Source: JALQUL01 sp964556425 (GTDB taxonomy: Bacteria; Pseudomonadota; Gammaproteobacteria; Burkholderiales; Burkholderiaceae_C). From it: a stretch of 42,053 nt of DNA. The DNA is taken from NCBI GenBank assembly GCA_964556425.1, contig CAZKWC010000025.1, forward strand, positions 1 through 42,053, read 5' to 3'. Under the pieces are notes generated by a model. The model did no database searches. It saw only the letters and a list, made by a program, of their open reading frames with translations, and had not been told where the DNA came from. Of the stretch, positions 8,057 to 17,324 are shown piece after piece; the first letter of the stretch is position 1; each line of letters begins with the position of its first letter. A program made the translations under genes and the position numbers.

Positions 8057-8923
8057 AGTTTGATATAGTTGCCAAAGCACATGTAGCAACAAAGCCGCAA
8101 ACACAATACTGCCTCCCACCAAAGTGGATTTTGATGGAATTTCATCGTGGGCTAACCAAACCCATATAGGTCCTAGTACAGGCTCGGCGGTACCAATTAA
8201 AGCACCCACTGCAGAAGGTACTAAACGAACCCCAGCTGCATAAAAAGCCAAGCCTAAACCTAGATTAAGTGCACCAAACGCAAACAACAACATATAGTCG
8301 CTGCTAATCATAGGAAAACTTTTTACTTGAGTCGCAGCTATCGACATAGCCATTAAACAACCTATAAAGACCGCTGGTTGCATATCAATATGAGAGTTGC
8401 GTCTAGCAATAACCGTAGAGCAAGCAAAAGCAATTGCAATCAGTAAAGCTAGGCCATCTCCAATGGGTGAGATTTGCCCGGTTAAAGAGTCTTTCACCAT
8501 TACGCCTACACCAAACATTACGGTAAAAATAGCTAGCCAAGTAGGCATACTGACTTTTTCACGGAATAAAATCCAAGATCCCAAAGCAGCCAATAAAGGA
8601 GTGCCAGCTTGCATTAATAAAACGTTGGCCACTGTGGTGTAATTTAAAGCCGTCACAAACGACATAGAAGCCACCACAAAACAAGTGGCAACACCTAATC
8701 CTGGCAAACCCATGGCTTTAATTAAACCAATGCTTTTAGGTATGCCATCGCGCCACCACATAAAGCCTGCTAAAAATAGGGCGGCAAACAAAGAGCGCCA
8801 AAAAATAACTGCAAAACTATCGGTGGTAGTGAGGTATCTGGCAATTGCACCACCAAAGCTCCATGTAGCAGCAGATAAAAAAACAAAAAGTGCACCTTTG
8901 CGTGCTAAATGGGCTTGTGGCAT
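8033..8923 (-). CDS. EamA-family drug/metabolite transporter
   Basis: A 296-residue ten-helix DMT-superfamily protein with two EamA repeats (about residues 12-142 and 155-288). The WSFGGAIARYL start and the GALIGTAEPVLGPIWVWL segment of the second repeat are typical of RhaT/YdcZ-like EamA proteins. The substrate is unknown. It lies 12 nt downstream of the glyoxalase gene on the same strand and probably shares its transcript. Its 3' end overlaps the terminator of the convergent TA-like operon. Confidence 0.87.
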   Translation of the reverse strand: MPQAHLARKGALFVFLSAATWSFGGAIARYLTTTDSFAVIFWRSLFAALFLAGFMWWRDGIPKSIGLIKAMGLPGLGVATCFVVASMSFVTALNYTTVANVLLMQAGTPLLAALGSWILFREKVSMPTWLAIFTVMFGVGVMVKDSLTGQISPIGDGLALLIAIAFACSTVIARRNSHIDMQPAVFIGCLMAMSIAATQVKSFPMISSDYMLLFAFGALNLGLGLAFYAAGVRLVPSAVGALIGTAEPVLGPIWVWLAHDEIPSKSTLVGGSIVFAALLLHVLWQLYQTKNAPDKA

Positions 8924-8935
8924 ATTAAATAAAAT

Positions 8936-9325
8936 TTAAGCTGTTAAACGTTGAATCAATTCCACTTTATAACCATCAGGGTCGGTTACAAAAGCAATAA
9001 TAGTAGAGCCTCCTTTTACAGGGCCGGCCTCACGGGTTACATTGCCACCGGCTTGTTTAATTTTTTCACAAGTGGCAGCCACATCTTCTACGCCTAAAGC
9101 GATGTGGCCATAGGCGGTACCCATTTCATAATGGCTTACTCCGTAGTTATAGGTGAGCTCTAATTCAGCATGATCTGGATTAGAGCCATAACCGACAAAA
9201 GCCAAGGTATATTGATATTCTGGATTATCAGAGGTACGCAGCAACTGCATGCCTAATACACGAGTATAAAAATCTATCGAGCGTTGTAAATCGCCAACCC
9301 TTAACATAGTATGTAAAAATCGCAT
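8936..9325 (-). CDS. gloA: Lactoylglutathione lyase (glyoxalase I)
   Basis: This 129-residue GloA converts the methylglyoxal-glutathione hemithioacetal to S-lactoylglutathione. The four metal ligands of the E. coli enzyme are at the same positions: His5, Glu56, His74 and Glu122. The length is typical of the nickel-type bacterial enzyme (135 in E. coli). Together with the AdhC/FghA pair further on, it shows that the cell depends on glutathione for aldehyde detoxification. Confidence 0.96.
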   Translation of the reverse strand: MRFLHTMLRVGDLQRSIDFYTRVLGMQLLRTSDNPEYQYTLAFVGYGSNPDHAELELTYNYGVSHYEMGTAYGHIALGVEDVAATCEKIKQAGGNVTREAGPVKGGSTIIAFVTDPDGYKVELIQRLTA

Positions 9326-9487
9326 TCAATTACCTTTTTAGATTAAAACTATAGCCCGTAAAAGGCCTAACCAACACACAAAGAAGAATAAAAGGCAGAG
9401 TTGTTAAGCCATGGTGAATTGTGTTTCAAGCACAAGACCGTCTCTGCACTAATAGCGACTCATTATTGAGTAATAAGACGAGTATGA
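9326..9487. other. Gene-free flank of gap 1
   Basis: Between the glyoxalase start and the first gap no reading frame resembles the expected C-terminus of the acyl-CoA synthetase; all three minus frames close within about 70 nt of the gap. A small inverted repeat ACTCA-TTAT-TGAGT is present near 9457-9470. Nothing else is recognised. Confidence 0.5.
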
Positions 9488-9587
9488 NNNNNNNNNNNNN
9501 NNNNNNNNNNNNNNNNNNNNNNNNNNNNNNNNNNNNNNNNNNNNNNNNNNNNNNNNNNNNNNNNNNNNNNNNNNNNNNNNNNNNNNN
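9488..9587. other. Assembly gap (100 N)
   Basis: Exactly 100 N, the conventional placeholder for a gap of unknown length. It removes the C-terminus of the acyl-CoA synthetase and may hide other sequence. Confidence 0.98.
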
Positions 9588-10946
9588 ACCTACCTCGCCA
9601 AAATCGGCATGAGGCACTCCAATTAAAGCACTTTCTTCCACACCAGGCATTTCATTGATATAACTTTCTAGCTCGGCTGGGTACACATTGTAGCCACCAC
9701 TAATAATTAAATCTTTGCTACGCCCAACTATATGCACATAAGATTTATCATCTATTTTACCCACATCACCAGTCTTAAAAAATCCATCAGAGGTAAAGTC
9801 TTCAGCGGTTTTTTCGGGCATACGCCAATAACCGGCAAATACATTGGGCCCTTTGACTTGAATATTGCCAATTTCATTGGTGTTGGCTACTGTGCCGTCG
9901 TCAAGCATCACTCTTAATTGCACCCCTGGCAAGGGGAAGCCCACAGTCGCACCACGTCTTTCAGCTTGGTTGTTAAAGCGCTGGTCTGCAGTGTAGGGGT
10001 TGGAGGTGAGCATTGCGGTTTCCGTCATGCCGTAACGCTCTAAAATAGTGTGGCCAGTTCGCTCTTTAAATGTATTAAAAGTTTCAATTAACAAAGGTGC
10101 AGAACCCGAAATAAACAAACGCATATTTTTGCATAATTCAGGGCTTAATTGGGGCTCTTGCAACATTCTGACGTACAGAGTGGGCACACCCATAAACACA
10201 GTGGCTCTAGGCAATTGTTGAATAATATTTTTAGCCACAAATTGTGAATGCCACAAAATAGTACTCCCGTTGATCAAGGCGGCATGCAAGGCCACAAACA
10301 AACCATGCACATGAAAAATAGGCAAAGCGTGTATGAGTACATCACCCTTTTGCCAGCCCCAATAGTCTTTTAAAATTTGTGCATTACTTAATAAATTATG
10401 GTGGCTTAACATAGCCCCTTTACTTCTACCGGTGGTGCCACTGGTATATAAAATAGCGGCTAAGTCATCGGGCTTGTTATGGGTAACGATATGCTGATCC
10501 GAACAATGACTCGCTCTATCAAGCAAGGTTCCGGTGCGGTCATCATTCAAGGTGAAAACATATTCAACACCAGCAATAAAACTTAATTTACTTAACCATG
10601 AAAAGTTTTTACTGGTACACACCACTACAGCGGGTTCTGCATTGCGAATAAAATAATCTAATTCAGCCGATTGATAGGCCGTGTTAAGCGGTAAAAAAAC
10701 ATAACCCGCCCTTAGGGTGGCCAAATATAAAATAACTGCCTCGACCGATTTATCTACCTGAACCGCAATCCTAGAGCCTTTAGCAATATTTAAACTTTCT
10801 AAATAATTGGCCATCATGGCACTGGCACGGTGTAAATCTTGCCAAGTGTAAAACAAGCCATCAGAGGTTTCTATAGCAAGCGTTGATTGCTTGATTAAGT
10901 CGCTACTTAATAAATTAGCGTAAAGATTAAAATTGTGTTCGCTCAT
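9588..10946 (-). CDS. Acyl-CoA synthetase (AMP-binding, malonyl-CoA-synthetase-like), C-terminus lost in gap
   Basis: About 453 residues of an ANL-superfamily ligase are visible from the ATG at 10946 (MSEHNFNLY). The ATP loop LYTSGTTGRSKGAMLSHHNL, the ERYGMTET motif and the core TGDVGKID...GRSKDLIISGGYNVYPAELE are intact, ending at FGEVG at the gap edge. The missing 50-60 residues should carry the C-terminal catalytic lysine (PRNxMGKxxK). Overall it most resembles malonyl-CoA synthetases (MatB-like, about 500 residues), but medium-chain acyl-CoA ligases cannot be excluded. An AAGG lies just upstream of the ATG. It is divergent from the FabH2-like ketosynthase, with another partial gene between them. 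Confidence 0.8.
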
Positions 10947-10958
10947 AAATAAAACCTT

Positions 10959-11058
10959 NNNNNNNNNNNNNNNNNNNNNNNNNNNNNNNNNNNNNNNNNN
11001 NNNNNNNNNNNNNNNNNNNNNNNNNNNNNNNNNNNNNNNNNNNNNNNNNNNNNNNNNN
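10959..11058. other. Assembly gap (100 N)
   Basis: A second placeholder gap. It lies between the acyl-CoA synthetase start and a short minus-strand gene start at 11105, so most of at least one gene may be missing here. Confidence 0.98.
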
Positions 11059-11105
11059 ATTCGTTCAGGTAAGATGCCAAGAGTTAAAAAGTAGTTCACA
11101 TCCAT
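11059..11105 (-). CDS. N-terminal fragment of an unidentified gene entering gap 2
   Basis: On the minus strand an ATG at 11105 is preceded by a GAGGGTG ribosome-binding sequence and opens a frame (MDVNYFLTLGILPER) that runs into the gap. With 15 residues visible no family can be assigned. It would lie directly upstream of the acyl-CoA synthetase and be co-directional with it. Confidence 0.4.
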
Positions 11106-11170
11106 CACCCTCAAAATTAGCCCAACTAGCCAATTATTCGCTCATACTAATTAAAAAAATGGAGTTTTTT

Positions 11171-12292
11171 ATGCATCGTGTTGCCATCAGTAGTACCGGT
11201 ATTTATATTCCACCCTACACCATCACCAACGCAGAATTGGTAGAAAGTTTTAACCAATATGTAGAACTTTTTAATCAAGAAAATGCCCAAGCCATTGCCA
11301 ATGGCACAGTCACTGCACTCGCTCCTTCTAGTGTTGAATTTATCCATAAAGCCTCTGGCATAGAGCAACGTTATGTGGTGGAAAAAACCGGCATTTTAGA
11401 TCCCACTCGTATGAGGCCAAAATTACAAGCTCGCCCTGACACACAAATCAGCCTAATGGCCGAGACGGCTGTTATTGCGGCCCAAGAAGCGCTTCAAAAA
11501 GCCGGTAAAACTGCAGCCGACATCGACATGGTGATTTGTTCTAGTGCTAATATGCAAAGGGCTTATCCGGCAATAGCCATTGAAATCCAATCAGCGCTTG
11601 GCATTAAAGGCTTTGGTTTTGATATGAATGTGGCTTGCTCATCGGCCACTTTTGGCATTGAAATGGCAGTGAACTCAGTGAAATCTGGTGCAGCAAAAGC
11701 GGTGTTAATGGTCAACCCAGAACTCACCTCTTCACACTTGGCTTGGAAAGATCGTGACTGCCATTTTATTTTTGGTGATGTGTGTACTGCCGTTATTATT
11801 GAACGTTTAGAAAATGCGCCAGCGGGTGCTTTTGAAGTACTAGGCACTCAATGCATGACTACTTATTCAAATAATATTCGCAACAATTCTGGCTTTATGT
11901 CGCGCTCTGAAGATCGCAACCCAGATGACCGTGATCAATTGTTTTATCAGGAAGGCCGCAAAGTATTTAAAGAGGTTTGCCCTCTAGCGGCGGAGCATAT
12001 CAGCTCTCACCTTGAGGTGCATGGCTACACACCTCACGATGTCAAACGTTTTTGGTTACACCAAGCCAATATGGCTATGAACCAATTTATTACCCGAAAA
12101 ATGTTAGGCCGAGACGCGACTGCCGAAGAAGCCCCTATTATTTTGAATGAGTTTGCCAATACCGCATCAGCCGGCTCGATTATTTCTTTCCACCGCCATC
12201 ATGAAACTATTCAAGCGGGTGAAGTAGGTGTGATTTGCTCTTTTGGTGCGGGTTATTCAATAGGTAGTGTGGTGGTAAAACGCATGCCATAA
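11171..12292 (+). CDS. Beta-ketoacyl-ACP synthase III, FabH2-like
   Basis: A 373-residue ketosynthase. The ATG at 11171 is chosen over that at 11159 because GGAG (11161-11164) is spaced 6 nt from it and the protein then begins MHRVAISSTGIY like its relatives. The catalytic triad is Cys156 in NVACSSATFG, His297 in FWLHQANM and Asn330 in EFANTASAGS. The long insertion VESFNQYVELFNQENAQ (about 24-40) sets it apart from standard FabH (about 320 residues). It matches the PA3286 type of P. aeruginosa, which feeds octanoyl-CoA from beta-oxidation into fatty acid synthesis. The neighbouring acyl-CoA synthetase could supply its acyl-CoA. That link is inference. Confidence 0.88.
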   Translation: MHRVAISSTGIYIPPYTITNAELVESFNQYVELFNQENAQAIANGTVTALAPSSVEFIHKASGIEQRYVVEKTGILDPTRMRPKLQARPDTQISLMAETAVIAAQEALQKAGKTAADIDMVICSSANMQRAYPAIAIEIQSALGIKGFGFDMNVACSSATFGIEMAVNSVKSGAAKAVLMVNPELTSSHLAWKDRDCHFIFGDVCTAVIIERLENAPAGAFEVLGTQCMTTYSNNIRNNSGFMSRSEDRNPDDRDQLFYQEGRKVFKEVCPLAAEHISSHLEVHGYTPHDVKRFWLHQANMAMNQFITRKMLGRDATAEEAPIILNEFANTASAGSIISFHRHHETIQAGEVGVICSFGAGYSIGSVVVKRMP

Positions 12293-12328
12293 AGCATATA
12301 CCTTCAGCACGAAAACCAAGCTATAGAG

Positions 12329-13273
12329 TTGAGGATTGAAACATTGTTAGTGAATAGCGCAACTGAGTCTTTAAAATTAAGCAAAAAAAGTAGGGTGTGG
12401 GTTCCTGCTGGGAATTGGCCTACCGTGCTTGATTTTTTAGTCAGTCAGTTTGCGCATATTCCTATGCTAGAGTGGCAATCTCGCTTAGCTCTAGGGCTAG
12501 TGAGTTGCACTGATCAACACCAAAATAGCCGTGTGTTGGCTGCCAATGACGCCTGCCCCTGCCTTAGCCATATTGAATATTTTAGACAGGTAGCACAAGA
12601 GCCTACAGTGCCTTTTGAAGAAACAATTATTTTTGAAAATGAACAAATTGTGGTGGCCGATAAACCACATTTTTTACCCGTTACACCTGTGGGTGCATTT
12701 GTAGAAAATACTTTGCAAAGCCGCTTGCAAAAAAAGTTAAACACCCCTAATTTGCAAGTCGTGCACCGCCTCGACCGAGAAACTGCAGGCTTGGTTGTAT
12801 TAGTGAAAAATCCGCAACACCGAGACGCCTACCAGGCTTTATTTAGAAATCAAGCCATTACAAAAGTCTATGAGGCAGTCGCCGATTTTCGTGCTGACCT
12901 GCCATATCCTTATCTGCATGAAAGTTGTTTAGCCAGTAGTGGGCAATTTTTTCTACAAACCGAAATCAACCAGCCCAGTAATAGCGCTACCCTAATCGAA
13001 GTAATAAAGGTTTTAAGCCAAAATAAAGCCTTGTATAGGCTAACCCCCTCCACCGGCAAAAAACATCAACTAAGAGTGCATATGGCAAGCTTAGGCATGG
13101 GAATTGAGGGCGATCAGTTTTATCCTATTGCTAAAAGCCAAGATTTATCAGATTTTGCATCGCCTTTGCAACTATTGGCTCGCAGCCTTTGTTTTACCGA
13201 CCCCATAAGCCAACAAAATATGGTCTTTAACAGTCAACAAACCTTGTGCCTAGAAAAGGCTTTAATGCAGTAA
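12329..13273 (+). CDS. RluA-family RNA pseudouridine synthase
   Basis: A member of the RluA family, which isomerises uridine in rRNA or tRNA. The catalytic aspartate is Asp149 in HRLDRETAGLVV, and the KPHFLPVTP and KKHQLRVHMASLG motifs are present. The start is uncertain: the frame opens with TTG at 12329, while a TTG at 12344 lies 9 nt after a GAGG and a GTG follows at 12350; no ATG is available upstream. The N-terminal region of about 95 residues is not an evident S4 domain. The exact target (RluA, RluC, RluD or TruC type) cannot be told. Confidence 0.87.
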   Translation: MRIETLLVNSATESLKLSKKSRVWVPAGNWPTVLDFLVSQFAHIPMLEWQSRLALGLVSCTDQHQNSRVLAANDACPCLSHIEYFRQVAQEPTVPFEETIIFENEQIVVADKPHFLPVTPVGAFVENTLQSRLQKKLNTPNLQVVHRLDRETAGLVVLVKNPQHRDAYQALFRNQAITKVYEAVADFRADLPYPYLHESCLASSGQFFLQTEINQPSNSATLIEVIKVLSQNKALYRLTPSTGKKHQLRVHMASLGMGIEGDQFYPIAKSQDLSDFASPLQLLARSLCFTDPISQQNMVFNSQQTLCLEKALMQ

Positions 13274-13307
13274 TACAGTATTCTTGATAAGACTAAAGGA
13301 ACAATGC

Positions 13308-13967
13308 CTAAGAGATAATACCTTGGCGACGTAATAAATCGCCCACCAATTCTAAACGCATTAACGGGTTATCTAGCTGCATTAATCTTTGACGAAGTTC
13401 AGTAGGTACTCGTAAAAATTGGCACCATCGGTTAGCCACCCAAGAACAATCTTCAAAAAAATAGGGTGAAGCAAAAGGCAAGGCATTGGGCGTTTGAGTT
13501 TGTTGGCTTAATTTATTAACCACCACCTGCAAAGCGTCACTTATGTTTTGTAAGTCCGACGGGATTTTGACTTTTAAATCGGGGGCAAAATCAAAGGTTT
13601 GTCCCATCCATAAACCAGTGGCTAATTGTTTGGCGCTATCGAGCACAAACCGCTCACCTGCTTCGCAAATAATTTCTAATAAACCAGCTTGCACTTGAAC
13701 TAGCTGAGTGATATGGGCCAGTGTACCGACTTCAAAAAATGTCTCTGCAACAGTGGGTTGTTGCGGATTAAGGCTAGGGGGTTTAGCCACTTCTGTACCT
13801 GTTTTAAGGGTCACCACACCAAAGGGCAAATTAGCCAAATGCTGTTTTTTTACCATGTCTAAATAACGCACTTCAAAAATGCGTAATCGCAACACAGCAC
13901 CAGGAAAAAGTACCTCTGATAAAGGGAACAGCGGAATGGATGTTAAATTGATCGGTTGAACTGACAT
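13308..13967 (-). CDS. Lon N-terminal (substrate-binding) domain protein
   Basis: A 219-residue stand-alone protein with the Lon/PUA-like substrate-binding domain. The IPLFPLSEVLFPGAVLRLRIFEVRYLDMV-type opening (about residues 10-40) is diagnostic. It lacks the AAA+ and protease domains, as in the common bacterial group of short Lon-N proteins whose role is not established. It is convergent with the pseudouridine synthase and co-directional with alaS, 285 nt downstream of it. Confidence 0.9.
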   Translation of the reverse strand: MSVQPINLTSIPLFPLSEVLFPGAVLRLRIFEVRYLDMVKKQHLANLPFGVVTLKTGTEVAKPPSLNPQQPTVAETFFEVGTLAHITQLVQVQAGLLEIICEAGERFVLDSAKQLATGLWMGQTFDFAPDLKVKIPSDLQNISDALQVVVNKLSQQTQTPNALPFASPYFFEDCSWVANRWCQFLRVPTELRQRLMQLDNPLMRLELVGDLLRRQGIIS

Positions 13968-14175
13968 CTAGAACTCCACTGTTATCAATATAGGGTAAAA
14001 CTATCTTCAAAAATAAGTCTGATGAGACCTGTGACTGAACTCAAGTGCAATCAGGCTTAGGCTTGGTTAGAGTTTGAATCAATTTTTAAGCAAATTTTAA
14101 TTCTCATTGGCATTTTTAGGAGCATTAAAATCCAAGCAAACAGAATGTGCAAACCCGAGACATTAATGAGCTTAC

Positions 14176-14227
14176 GAGTTTTGCTGTGCTTGCCTTATGC
14201 AAAGGCAGCACAGAAAACTCATTTTTT
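14176..14227. terminator. Long hairpin downstream of alaS
   Basis: GAGTTTTGCTGTGCTTGCCTT (14176-14196) pairs, with two small bulges, with the sequence 14201-14220 around an ATGC loop. A run of T residues follows on the plus strand (14222-14227), but on the minus strand, where alaS ends 26 nt upstream, no T run follows. It is probably the 3' structure of the alaS transcript or a transcriptional boundary; orientation is unclear. Confidence 0.5.
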
Positions 14228-14252
14228 ATAGCTCAATTAAGCAATTTAAATT

Positions 14253-16883
14253 TTAAAACTTAGCGCTTACAAAGGCATTCACACCGGCCAAAGCAGCGTC
14301 TAGGTTTTCTGGTTGTGTACCACCAGCCATTGCCATTTCTGGTTTGCCGCCACCTTTGCCGCCCACTTGTGCTGCCACAAAATTAACTAAATCGCCAGCT
14401 TTTAATTTGCTAGTTAGATTAGCCGTTACACCAGCTGCCAATTGCACTTTACCAGGCTCTTTAGAGGCAAGCACCACCACCGCACTACCTAATTTATCTT
14501 TGACCAATTGTAAAATTTCACGCAATGCTTGAGCATCTACGCCTTCTAATTCGGTCACTAATAAATGGTAGTCACCTTGATTTTGTGCACGAGCTGCTAA
14601 GTCACCTACTTGTGCTAGAGCTAACTTGCTTTTTAAAGTGCTAATTTCTTTTTCTAAAGATTTCACATGATCAAGCGTGGTAACGACACGTTGTGCTAAC
14701 TCTTGAGGACCTGTTTTTAAACTAGCTGCAGCTTGATTGACAGTATCTTCTAGGCTTTGCAAATAGCTTAAGGCACCCTCGCCAGTGACGGCTTCTACAC
14801 GGCGTACACCGGCAGCAATACCACCTTCGGCGACAATTTTAAATAAACCAATATCGCCAGTGCGATTAACGTGTGTACCACCACACAACTCGGTCGTGCT
14901 ACCAATATCTAAAACACGAACGATATCGCCGTATTTTTCGCCAAACAACATCATTGCGCCTGTGGTTTTGGCCGATTCAATATCCATTAACCTAGCGTGA
15001 GTTGCCGCATTATTTAAAATTTCTTGATTGACCCAAGCTTCAATGCGACGAATTTGGTCGTCAGTAAGGGCTGAGTTATGGGTAAAGTCAAAACGAGTAC
15101 GCTCGGCATTCACCAAACTACCCTTTTGTTGCACATGATCGCCTAAAACATTGCGTAGTGCAGTATGCATTAAATGGGTAGCAGAATGGTTGCGCATAGA
15201 GGCAGCGCGTACACCTGCATTTACCTGAGCGGTTACGCTATCGCCTACTTGAATAGTGCCACTCGCTAGGCTGCCGTGATGACCAAAAACATCACTCTTA
15301 ATTTTTTGTGTGTCGTTTACTTCAAAGCTAAATGCAGGGCTACTAATAACCCCTACATCGCCTACTTGACCACCGCTCTCGGCATAGAAAGGAGTGGTTT
15401 TTAAAACAACCACAGCCTCTTGACCGGCTTGTACTTGCTGCACGGCTTCGCCGCCCACATATAAAGCTAATACTTCAGTGGCTTGGCTTAATTGTTCGTA
15501 ACCTACAAACTCATTGCTAGCACCCGAGTAATCAAGGGCTTTGTCCATTTTAAATTTGCCAGCAGCACGGGCTTGTTCTTTTTGACGCTGCATAGCAGTG
15601 TTAAAACCAGCTTCATCTACTTCAAGGCCACGCTCACGGCATACGTCTTGTGTTAAATCAAGTGGGAATCCGTAGGTGTCGTGCAATTTAAAGGCTACAT
15701 CACCTGCCAAGACCTTAACGCCACCGGCTAAGGCTTGATCTAAAATTTGCATACCAATTTCAAGCGTCTCGTAGAAACGTTCTTCTTCTACTTTTAATAC
15801 TTCAGTAATGCGTGCTTGGTTATTGGCAATACGGGGGTAAGCGTCGCCCATAATGGCCACTAAATCGGCTACGAGTTTATGGAAGAATGGTTTTTTCTGA
15901 CCTAATTTGTAACCATGACGTATCGCACGGCGCACAATACGGCGCTGTACATAACCACGACCTTCGTTGCTTGGAATAACACCATCACCGACTAAAAAGG
16001 CAGTGGCACGAATGTGATCGGCAATTACTTTTAAGCTGTTGTTGTTGATATCGGTGCAAGCCGTTTCACGAGCCGCCGCTTTAATTAATTTGTCAAATAA
16101 ATCAATCTCGTAATTGCTGTGCACATGCTGCAAAATAGCCGCTAAACGCTCAAGACCCATTCCGGTATCAACACAAGGTGCCGGTAATGGAACCAAAGAG
16201 CCGTCAGCTTGCATATCAAACTGCATAAACACATTGTTCCAAATTTCAATGTAGCGGTCGCCATCTTCGTCTGGGCTGCCTGGAGGGCCACCGGCAATTT
16301 CTGGACCGTGGTCATAAAAAATTTCAGAGCAAGGACCACAAGGACCGGTATCGGCCATCATCCAGAAGTTATCGGAGGCGTATTTTCCACCTTTGTTGTC
16401 ACCAATGCGTACCACACGCTCGGGTGGCAAACCAATTTCTTGAGTCCAAATATTGTAGGCTTCATCATCGTCAATATAAACGGTCGCCCAAAGTTTATCG
16501 GCTGGTAATTTATAAACCGTAGTGAGTAATTCCCAAGCCCATTTTAAAGACTCACGCTTAAAATAATCACCAAAACTCCAGTTACCCAACATTTCAAAAA
16601 ATGTATGGTGACGAGCGGTATAACCAACGTTTTCTAGGTCGTTGTGTTTACCACCTGCACGTAAACACGATTGCACTGATGCCGCTCTTACGTAAGAGCG
16701 TTTATCGGTACCTAAAAACACATCTTTAAATTGCACCATACCAGAGTTGGTGAACATGAGGGTAGGATCGTTGCCAGGCACCAAAGGGCTGGTCTCTACA
16801 ACGGTATGACCTTTTGATGCAAAAAAGTCTAAGAATGTTTTACGAATTTCGGCAACAGTAACAAGGGGAGCGTTTGAAGTCAT
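14253..16883 (-). CDS. alaS: Alanyl-tRNA synthetase
   Basis: This 876-residue AlaS matches the E. coli length. The class II core is at the N-terminus (TFLDFFASKGHTVVETSPL, the motif 2 region with RAASVQSCLRAGGKHND, and GMGLERL). The editing domain carries HSATHLMH (about residue 564) and CGGTHV (about 666), which form the zinc and editing site. The C-Ala region ends with GGGKPEMAMAGG. It charges the alanine tRNA, one of which is encoded at 152-227. Confidence 0.98.
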   Translation of the reverse strand: MTSNAPLVTVAEIRKTFLDFFASKGHTVVETSPLVPGNDPTLMFTNSGMVQFKDVFLGTDKRSYVRAASVQSCLRAGGKHNDLENVGYTARHHTFFEMLGNWSFGDYFKRESLKWAWELLTTVYKLPADKLWATVYIDDDEAYNIWTQEIGLPPERVVRIGDNKGGKYASDNFWMMADTGPCGPCSEIFYDHGPEIAGGPPGSPDEDGDRYIEIWNNVFMQFDMQADGSLVPLPAPCVDTGMGLERLAAILQHVHSNYEIDLFDKLIKAAARETACTDINNNSLKVIADHIRATAFLVGDGVIPSNEGRGYVQRRIVRRAIRHGYKLGQKKPFFHKLVADLVAIMGDAYPRIANNQARITEVLKVEEERFYETLEIGMQILDQALAGGVKVLAGDVAFKLHDTYGFPLDLTQDVCRERGLEVDEAGFNTAMQRQKEQARAAGKFKMDKALDYSGASNEFVGYEQLSQATEVLALYVGGEAVQQVQAGQEAVVVLKTTPFYAESGGQVGDVGVISSPAFSFEVNDTQKIKSDVFGHHGSLASGTIQVGDSVTAQVNAGVRAASMRNHSATHLMHTALRNVLGDHVQQKGSLVNAERTRFDFTHNSALTDDQIRRIEAWVNQEILNNAATHARLMDIESAKTTGAMMLFGEKYGDIVRVLDIGSTTELCGGTHVNRTGDIGLFKIVAEGGIAAGVRRVEAVTGEGALSYLQSLEDTVNQAAASLKTGPQELAQRVVTTLDHVKSLEKEISTLKSKLALAQVGDLAARAQNQGDYHLLVTELEGVDAQALREILQLVKDKLGSAVVVLASKEPGKVQLAAGVTANLTSKLKAGDLVNFVAAQVGGKGGGKPEMAMAGGTQPENLDAALAGVNAFVSAKF

Positions 16884-17324
16884 GGCGAACGGTTACTTAA
16901 ATTTTTGAAAATAGGGTGATGCTCAAATAGGTTTCTTTTAAAGATCAGTTAACAGCATGGGTACAAGTGGTAATGAACTGATATTGATAAATATCCCGTA
17001 AAAATAAAAACGGGATTAATAAACAATACCAATAGTTCGTAACGGTTTGAACCTTACTTGCTGCTTGAGACTTTTGCAAAAACTTTCTTTAAAGAATAAG
17101 TGAGCAATAGGCTAGAAAAAAACATTTTAAAAAATACTTTTTTAATCATGCTATTTTAGTGGATGCAACTGCTATATAAGCGCAAAATGAAGCTTTGTTG
17201 CAAGACTTATTATGCATATGTGGGGTAATTTTTAAATTGGCACTACCCTATTTAACTAAATGGCACTATTTTTGAGGCCAATTAATCGCAAAATTCTATT
17301 TTTACAGTTTAAGAAGGGATTTCC
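16884..17324. other. Divergent alaS/gabT intergenic region
   Basis: 441 nt without a convincing gene. It holds an inverted repeat ATCCCGT/ACGGGAT (16993-17016) and, near gabT, two direct copies of TGGCACTA (starting at 17238 and 17261). The promoter elements for alaS are not obvious. Confidence 0.5.
17261..17276 (+). promoter_or_regulatory. Possible sigma-54-like element upstream of gabT
   Basis: TGGCAC (17261-17266) followed at the right spacing by TTGA (17272-17275) resembles the -24/-12 consensus TGGCAC-N5-TTGC but lacks the C of the -12 GC. A second TGGCACTA 23 nt upstream lacks the -12 half, so the pair could instead be direct-repeat sites for a regulator. It lies about 50 nt before the gabT start. 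Confidence 0.25.

Noticed and set aside
9426..9487. C-terminus of the acyl-CoA synthetase left of gap 1
   Set aside because: The continuing minus frame (ILVLLLNNESLLVQ...) has none of the conserved C-terminal motif of these enzymes; the other two frames close quickly.
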